Of a stretch of 64,000 nt of DNA, positions 60,159 to 64,000 are shown piece after piece. The notes under the pieces were generated by a model, which was not told where the DNA came from, searched no databases, and saw nothing but the letters and a program-made list of their open reading frames with translations. A program made the position numbers and the translations under genes. Position 1 is the first letter of the stretch. Each line of letters begins with the position of its first letter. Location of the stretch: the NCBI RefSeq assembly GCF_027270315.1, contig NZ_CP114413.1, positions 4,464,001-4,528,000 on the forward strand, written 5' to 3'. This stretch comes from Streptomyces cinnabarinus. GTDB lineage: Bacteria; Actinomycetota; Actinomycetes; Streptomycetales; Streptomycetaceae.

Positions 60159-61912
60159 CGCTTCGGGGCGCGCGTGAGCGCTGGGTGCGGACCGGTGGGG
60201 TCGAGCTGTGCGTGGCGGAGCTGGGCGACCCGGACCGGCCGACCGTGCTGCTCGTGCACGGCTACCCGGACAGCAAGGAGGTCTGGTCGGAGGTGGCCGT
60301 CCGGCTCGCCGACCGCTTCCATGTCGTGCTGTACGACGTCCGCGGCCATGGCCGGTCCACGGCACCACAGCCGCTGCGGGGCGGGTTCACGCTGGAGAAG
60401 CTGACGGACGACTTCCTGGCCGTCGCGGACGCGGTGAGCCCGGACCGTCCGGTGCATCTGGTGGGCCACGACTGGGGCTCGGTGCAGTCCTGGGAGTTCG
60501 TGACGGTCAAGCGCGCGGAGGGCCGTATCGCGTCCTTCACCTCCATGTCCGGGCCGTCCCTGGACCACTTCGGCCACTGGATCCAGCGCCGGATGAAGCG
60601 CCCGACCCCGCGCCGGGTGGGCCAACTCCTCGGCCAGGGCGCCAAGTCCTGGTACGTCTACCTGCTGCACACCCCGGTCCTGCCGGAGCTGGCGTGGCGG
60701 GGGCCGCTGGGCAGGACCTGGCCGCGGATCCTGTCCCGGTTCGAGAAGGTCCCGGCGGGCAACTACCCGACGTCGTCCCTCACTTCGGACGCGGCGCACG
60801 GAGCATGGCTGTACCGCGACAACGTACGGCCGCGGCTGCGCCGTCCCCGCGCGGACGCCTACGCCCACGCCCCGGTGCAGCTGATCACCCCGCTCGGCGA
60901 CGCGTTCCTCTCCGAGCGGCTCTACGACGAACTGGAGCTGTGGGCTCCGCAGTTGACGCGGCGGACGCTGCCGGCGAAGCACTGGGTGCCGCGGACGCGT
61001 CCGGACCAGCTGGCCTCCTGGGTCGGCGAGTTCGTGACGTCAGTGGAGGGCGGACGCCAGGAGCCCGTGTCCGCGACCGGCCCCCATGCCGACCGTTTCG
61101 GGGGCCAGTTGGTCCTGATCACCGGCGCGGGCAGCGGGATCGGCCGCGCGACAGCGTACGCGTTCGCCGAGGCGGGCGCTCGCGTCGTGGCCGTCGACCG
61201 GGACGGCGAGGCGGCGGCCCGTACGGCGGAGATGAGCCGCCTGGTCGGCGCAACGGACGCCTGGGCGGAGACCGTTGACGTCTCCGACGAGCAGGCGATG
61301 GAGAAGCTCGCCGCCAAGGTCGCCACGGAGTACGGCGTGGTGGACGTCCTGGTGAACAACGCCGGGATCGGCCTCGCGGGCTCCTTCCTGGACACGACGT
61401 CCGACGACTGGCGCAAGGTCCTGGACGTCAATCTGTGGGGCGTGATCCACGGGTGCCGACTGTTCGGCAAGCAGATGGCCGAGCGCGGCCAGGGCGGCCA
61501 CATCGTCAACACCGCCTCGGCGGCGGCCTTCCAGCCGACCCGGGCGCTGCCCGCCTACAGCACCAGCAAGGCGGCGGTGCTGATGCTGAGCGAGTGCCTG
61601 CGCGCCGAACTGGCCGAGCAGGGCATCGGAGTCACCGCGATCTGCCCCGGGCTGGTGAACACCAACATCACATCGACGGCTCGTCACGCCGGAGTTGACG
61701 CGGCGGAGGAGGCCCGTCGGCAGAAGAAGTCAGCCCGGCTGTACGGCATGCGCAACTACCCGCCGGAGAAGGTCGCGGAGGCGATTCTGCGCGGAATCGT
61801 CAACAACGAGGCGGTTGTTCCGGTGACTCCCGAGGCGCGTGGGGCGCATCTGCTCTCGCGGTTCGCGCCGGGGATGCTGCGCAGGCTCGCGCGCGTCAAG
61901 CCGCCCATGTGA
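60155..61912 (+). CDS. Alpha/beta-hydrolase (epoxide hydrolase type) fused to short-chain dehydrogenase (EphD-like)
   Basis: 585 residues in two domains. N-terminal (about 1-300): epoxide-hydrolase-like alpha/beta-hydrolase with oxyanion HGYPDS and Asp nucleophile in VGHDWGSVQS. C-terminal (about 310-585): SDR with TGAGSGIGRA, VNNAG and the YSTSK catalytic pair. The same arrangement is found in mycobacterial EphD, linked to lipid metabolism. Substrate here unknown. Coupled to the upstream M24 gene. Confidence 0.9.
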   Translation: MTLRGARERWVRTGGVELCVAELGDPDRPTVLLVHGYPDSKEVWSEVAVRLADRFHVVLYDVRGHGRSTAPQPLRGGFTLEKLTDDFLAVADAVSPDRPVHLVGHDWGSVQSWEFVTVKRAEGRIASFTSMSGPSLDHFGHWIQRRMKRPTPRRVGQLLGQGAKSWYVYLLHTPVLPELAWRGPLGRTWPRILSRFEKVPAGNYPTSSLTSDAAHGAWLYRDNVRPRLRRPRADAYAHAPVQLITPLGDAFLSERLYDELELWAPQLTRRTLPAKHWVPRTRPDQLASWVGEFVTSVEGGRQEPVSATGPHADRFGGQLVLITGAGSGIGRATAYAFAEAGARVVAVDRDGEAAARTAEMSRLVGATDAWAETVDVSDEQAMEKLAAKVATEYGVVDVLVNNAGIGLAGSFLDTTSDDWRKVLDVNLWGVIHGCRLFGKQMAERGQGGHIVNTASAAAFQPTRALPAYSTSKAAVLMLSECLRAELAEQGIGVTAICPGLVNTNITSTARHAGVDAAEEARRQKKSARLYGMRNYPPEKVAEAILRGIVNNEAVVPVTPEARGAHLLSRFAPGMLRRLARVKPPM

Positions 61913-61978
61913 CAAGGGAGTTCGCTAACTTCGCATGCGTCAACGGATCTTGACGAAACCCCTTGCAGTGGCGGCTCG

Positions 61979-62032
61979 TTGTCCACAGAACCGCCAATTC
62001 TCCTGTGGATAACCGCACTTGGCTGTGGACCA
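61979..62032. other. Three DnaA boxes upstream of the RNA 2'-phosphotransferase gene
   Basis: ttgtccaca (61979-61987, the Streptomyces consensus), tgtggataa (62004-62012, perfect inverse box) and tgtggacca (62024-62032, two mismatches) lie within 54 bp in a gene-free gap of 176 bp. Confidence 0.75.
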
Positions 62033-62088
62033 AACATCGTCGGCAAAATCATTCGCGTGATTCGGGTCTCTCCCGCCACCCTGAGCGG

Positions 62089-62664
62089 ATGAACGAGAGA
62101 CCCATCGACGAACGCCGCACGGTGAGGGTGTCGAAGTACCTCTCCAAACACCTCCGGCACCAGCCCGAGCGCATCGGGCTCACCCTCGACGAGGGCGGCT
62201 GGGTGGAGATCGACACCCTCATCGCCGCGGCGGCGGCCCACGGCTTCCGGTTCACCAGGCAAGAACTGGACCACGTGGTCGCCACCAACGACAAGCGCCG
62301 CTTCGCCATCGACGGCACCCGCATCCGGGCCAGCCAGGGCCACAGCATCGAGGTCGAGCTGGGACTTCCCCCGGCGACCCCGCCGCCGTACCTCTACCAC
62401 GGCACGGTGGCCCGCTACCTGGACGCGATCCGCGCGGAGGGCCTGCGGCCGATGAACCGCCATGACGTCCATCTGTCGGCCGACCGGGAGACCGCCACCC
62501 GGGTGGGCGCCCGCCGGGGCCGCCCGGTCGTCCTCTCCGTCGACGCCGCAGCGATGCACCGCGACGGGCATGTCTTCCACGTCAGCGCGAACGGCGTCTG
62601 GCTGACCCAGGCCGTGCCACCCGAGTACCTGCGCTTTCCGGAGCCACGCCACGGCACACAGTGA
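62089..62664 (+). CDS. RNA 2'-phosphotransferase (Tpt1/KptA family)
   Basis: 191 residues. The N-terminal winged-helix part has RVSKYLSKHLRHQPE (His and Arg of the active site) and the C-terminal ADP-ribosyltransferase-like part has LYHGT and VHLSADRETA. The family removes a 2'-phosphate from RNA by transfer to NAD, releasing ADP-ribose cyclic phosphate. In eukaryotes this finishes tRNA splicing; bacteria have no such step, so the natural substrate is unknown. ATG 62089. The DnaA boxes lie in its promoter region. Confidence 0.92.
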   Translation: MNERPIDERRTVRVSKYLSKHLRHQPERIGLTLDEGGWVEIDTLIAAAAAHGFRFTRQELDHVVATNDKRRFAIDGTRIRASQGHSIEVELGLPPATPPPYLYHGTVARYLDAIRAEGLRPMNRHDVHLSADRETATRVGARRGRPVVLSVDAAAMHRDGHVFHVSANGVWLTQAVPPEYLRFPEPRHGTQ

Positions 62665-62666
62665 CC

Positions 62667-62680
62667 GTTTCACGTGAAAC
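62667..62680. other. parS site
   Basis: gtttcacgtgaaac is the perfect 14-bp ParB-binding palindrome. It occupies the 41-bp gap between two genes. In Streptomyces parS sites cluster around oriC and seed the segregation complex. Confidence 0.9.
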
Positions 62681-62705
62681 CCATTCGGCCGCATACGCTC
62701 GAATC

Positions 62706-63608
62706 ATGAGTCTGCGTCTGAGCACCGTGATCCTCCCGTACCGCCGCTGGCACGAGGGGAGCCGTGAGGCCTGGCAGCGGGCGGAGCAGCTCGGGTTCCA
62801 CACCGCCTACACCTACGACCACCTGTCCTGGCGCAGCTTCCGGGACGGCCCGTGGTTCGGCGCCGTGCCCACCCTGACCGCCGCCGCGGCCGTCACCGAC
62901 CACCTCCGGCTCGGCACCCTGGTGACCTCGCCCAACTTCCGGCACCCGGTGACCCTCGCCAAGGAACTGATCTCCCTGGACGACGTCTCCGGCGGCCGGA
63001 TCACCCTCGGCATCGGCGCCGGCGGCACCGGCTTCGACGCCACCGCCCTCGGCCAGGAGCCCTGGACCCCGCGTGAGCGCGCCGACCGGCTCGCCGAGTT
63101 CGTCCCGCTCCTGGACCGCCTCCTCACCGAGGACGCCGTCTCCTACGAGGGCGACTTCTACTCCGCCCACGAGGCCCGCAACATCCCCGGCTGCGTCCAG
63201 CGGCCCCGGCTGCCCTTCGCGGTCGCCGCGACCGGCACGCGCGGACTGCGGCTCGCCGCCCGTCACGGACAGGCCTGGGTGACCACCGGCGACCCCAAGC
63301 TGTACGAGAACGGCACTCCTGAACAGTCGGTTCAAGCCATTCGCGGACAGATCGAGAAGCTGGCCGACGCCTGCGCCGCGATCGGCCGGGACATGACCGC
63401 GATGGACAAGATCCTGCTCACCGGATTCACCCCCGACCGGGCCCGTCCGCTGCGGTCCCTCGACGCGTTCGTGGACTTCGCGGGCCGCCACCGCGAGCTG
63501 GGCTTCACCGAGATCGTGATCCACTGGCCGATCCCGGACTCCGACTTCGCCACGGACGAGAAGATCTTCGAGCAGATCGCCATGGAGGCATCGGCGCAGC
63601 TCAAGTGA
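62706..63608 (+). CDS. LLM-class flavin-dependent oxidoreductase
   Basis: 300 residues of the bacterial luciferase-like TIM-barrel family (GFHTAYTYDHLSWRSF, LRLGTLVTSPNFRHP, LGIGAGGTGFDATALG, PFAVAATGTRGLRLAARHG). It uses FMN or F420; streptomycetes make F420, and the pattern would suit either. ATG 62706; the upstream in-frame GTG at 62661 would run through parS. Substrate unknown. Confidence 0.87.
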   Translation: MSLRLSTVILPYRRWHEGSREAWQRAEQLGFHTAYTYDHLSWRSFRDGPWFGAVPTLTAAAAVTDHLRLGTLVTSPNFRHPVTLAKELISLDDVSGGRITLGIGAGGTGFDATALGQEPWTPRERADRLAEFVPLLDRLLTEDAVSYEGDFYSAHEARNIPGCVQRPRLPFAVAATGTRGLRLAARHGQAWVTTGDPKLYENGTPEQSVQAIRGQIEKLADACAAIGRDMTAMDKILLTGFTPDRARPLRSLDAFVDFAGRHRELGFTEIVIHWPIPDSDFATDEKIFEQIAMEASAQLK

Positions 63609-63691
63609 GCCGAGACGCAGGTGAGGACCCTAGGTCCTCAGATGTGCACACTCCCGCACGGGCGTGCGGGCATATGCGGGACAATGGCGCG

Positions 63692-64000
63692 GTGACCTCA
63701 GCGACTCGACAGCACGAGACCCCGGCCGCCGCCCTCCCGCCCCGGCTGATCGCCACCGATCTCGACGGCACGCTGCTGCGGGACGACAAGTCGGTCTCCC
63801 CCCGCACGGTCGCGGCCCTCGCCGCCGCCGAGGAGGCGGGCATCGAGGTCTTCTTCGTGACCGGCCGGCCCGCCCGCTGGATGGACGTCGTCAGCGACCA
63901 TGTCCACGGCCACGGCCTGGCGATCTGCGGAAACGGCGCCGCCGTGGTCGACCTGCACGGCGGCCCCGGCGCCCACCGGTTCGTGATGGTGCGCGAGCTG
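63692..64000 (+). CDS. Cof-type HAD phosphatase, 3' end outside window
   Basis: The frame is open from GTG 63692 to the window edge (103 residues visible). Motif I is LIATDLDGTLLRDD and motif II is FFVTGRPA. It is closely similar in layout to the HAD gene after serS (54087), so the two are probably paralogues. Cytoplasmic small-molecule phosphatase. Confidence 0.85.
   Translation, partial: MTSATRQHETPAAALPPRLIATDLDGTLLRDDKSVSPRTVAALAAAEEAGIEVFFVTGRPARWMDVVSDHVHGHGLAICGNGAAVVDLHGGPGAHRFVMVREL

Overview
The window is high-GC actinobacterial chromosome with the codon bias, GTG/TTG starts and gene families of Streptomyces (chaplin-era secreted proteins, SigE-family sigma factor, RsbW-like ATPases, DUF5926, MocR regulators, DtpA copper locus, two prim-pol proteins). 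A perfect parS site (62667-62680), a near-parS site (50210-50223) and two groups of DnaA boxes (52307-52645, 61979-62032) suggest the oriC-proximal chromosome core. Both ends cut genes: a PAS/response-regulator protein on the left and a HAD hydrolase on the right.

Layout. 1-12 kb: a large degenerate hybrid signalling protein, an acyl-CoA ligase behind two palindromes, a SigE-family sigma factor, a three-gene translationally coupled operon resembling the ChsH2/ChsH1/Ltp2 side-chain degradation module, a small secreted Gln/Asn-rich protein, a prim-pol protein, and a membrane lipase-like protein. 12.3-17.6 kb: an accessory island with a DUF6461 protein, a lipoprotein, a secreted ricin-type lectin domain protein, then a 3.2-kb segment (M23 peptidase, GntR/UTRA regulator, a small DNA-binding-like fragment) bounded by a 100-bp direct repeat whose right copy lies in an intact tRNA-Ser(UGA). 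A second tRNA scar, the 3' part of a tRNA-Gly(CCC), sits inside.

17.6-30.7 kb: housekeeping genes (HtrA-type protease, glycerophosphodiester phosphodiesterase, anti-sigma-like ATPase, SEC-C/DUF5926 protein, degenerate prim-pol protein, GAF-PP2C phosphatase, Xaa-Pro aminopeptidase, MocR regulator with an MFS exporter). 29.9-44.3 kb: the main accessory region. A right-going, tightly coupled set (AvrD-like enzyme, P-loop kinase-like protein, KAS III, acyl carrier protein, MDR oxidoreductase, two MFS transporters, FAD monooxygenase, SnoaL-like protein) faces an XRE/MmyB regulator and is divergent from a left-going set (hotdog thioesterase, dienelactone hydrolase, carboxymuconolactone-decarboxylase-like protein, HAD-IB phosphatase, Tat-exported intradiol dioxygenase, CitG-like protein). 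I infer a small biosynthetic cluster for an acylated sugar-derived lactone of the syringolide type; this is the best candidate for an undescribed system.

44.5-51.3 kb: an anti-sigma-like ATPase and the extracytoplasmic copper/haem locus (membrane protein, YcnI, Sco, PCu(A)C chaperone, CopC-CopD fusion, Tat-exported DyP peroxidase DtpA). 51.3-55.1 kb: pheA, a DnaA-box-rich gap, serS, a HAD phosphatase and tRNA-Ser(GCU). 55.3-64 kb: a four-gene ABC exporter operon, an M24 protein coupled to an epoxide-hydrolase/SDR fusion, an RNA 2'-phosphotransferase, parS, a flavin-dependent oxidoreductase and a truncated HAD gene.
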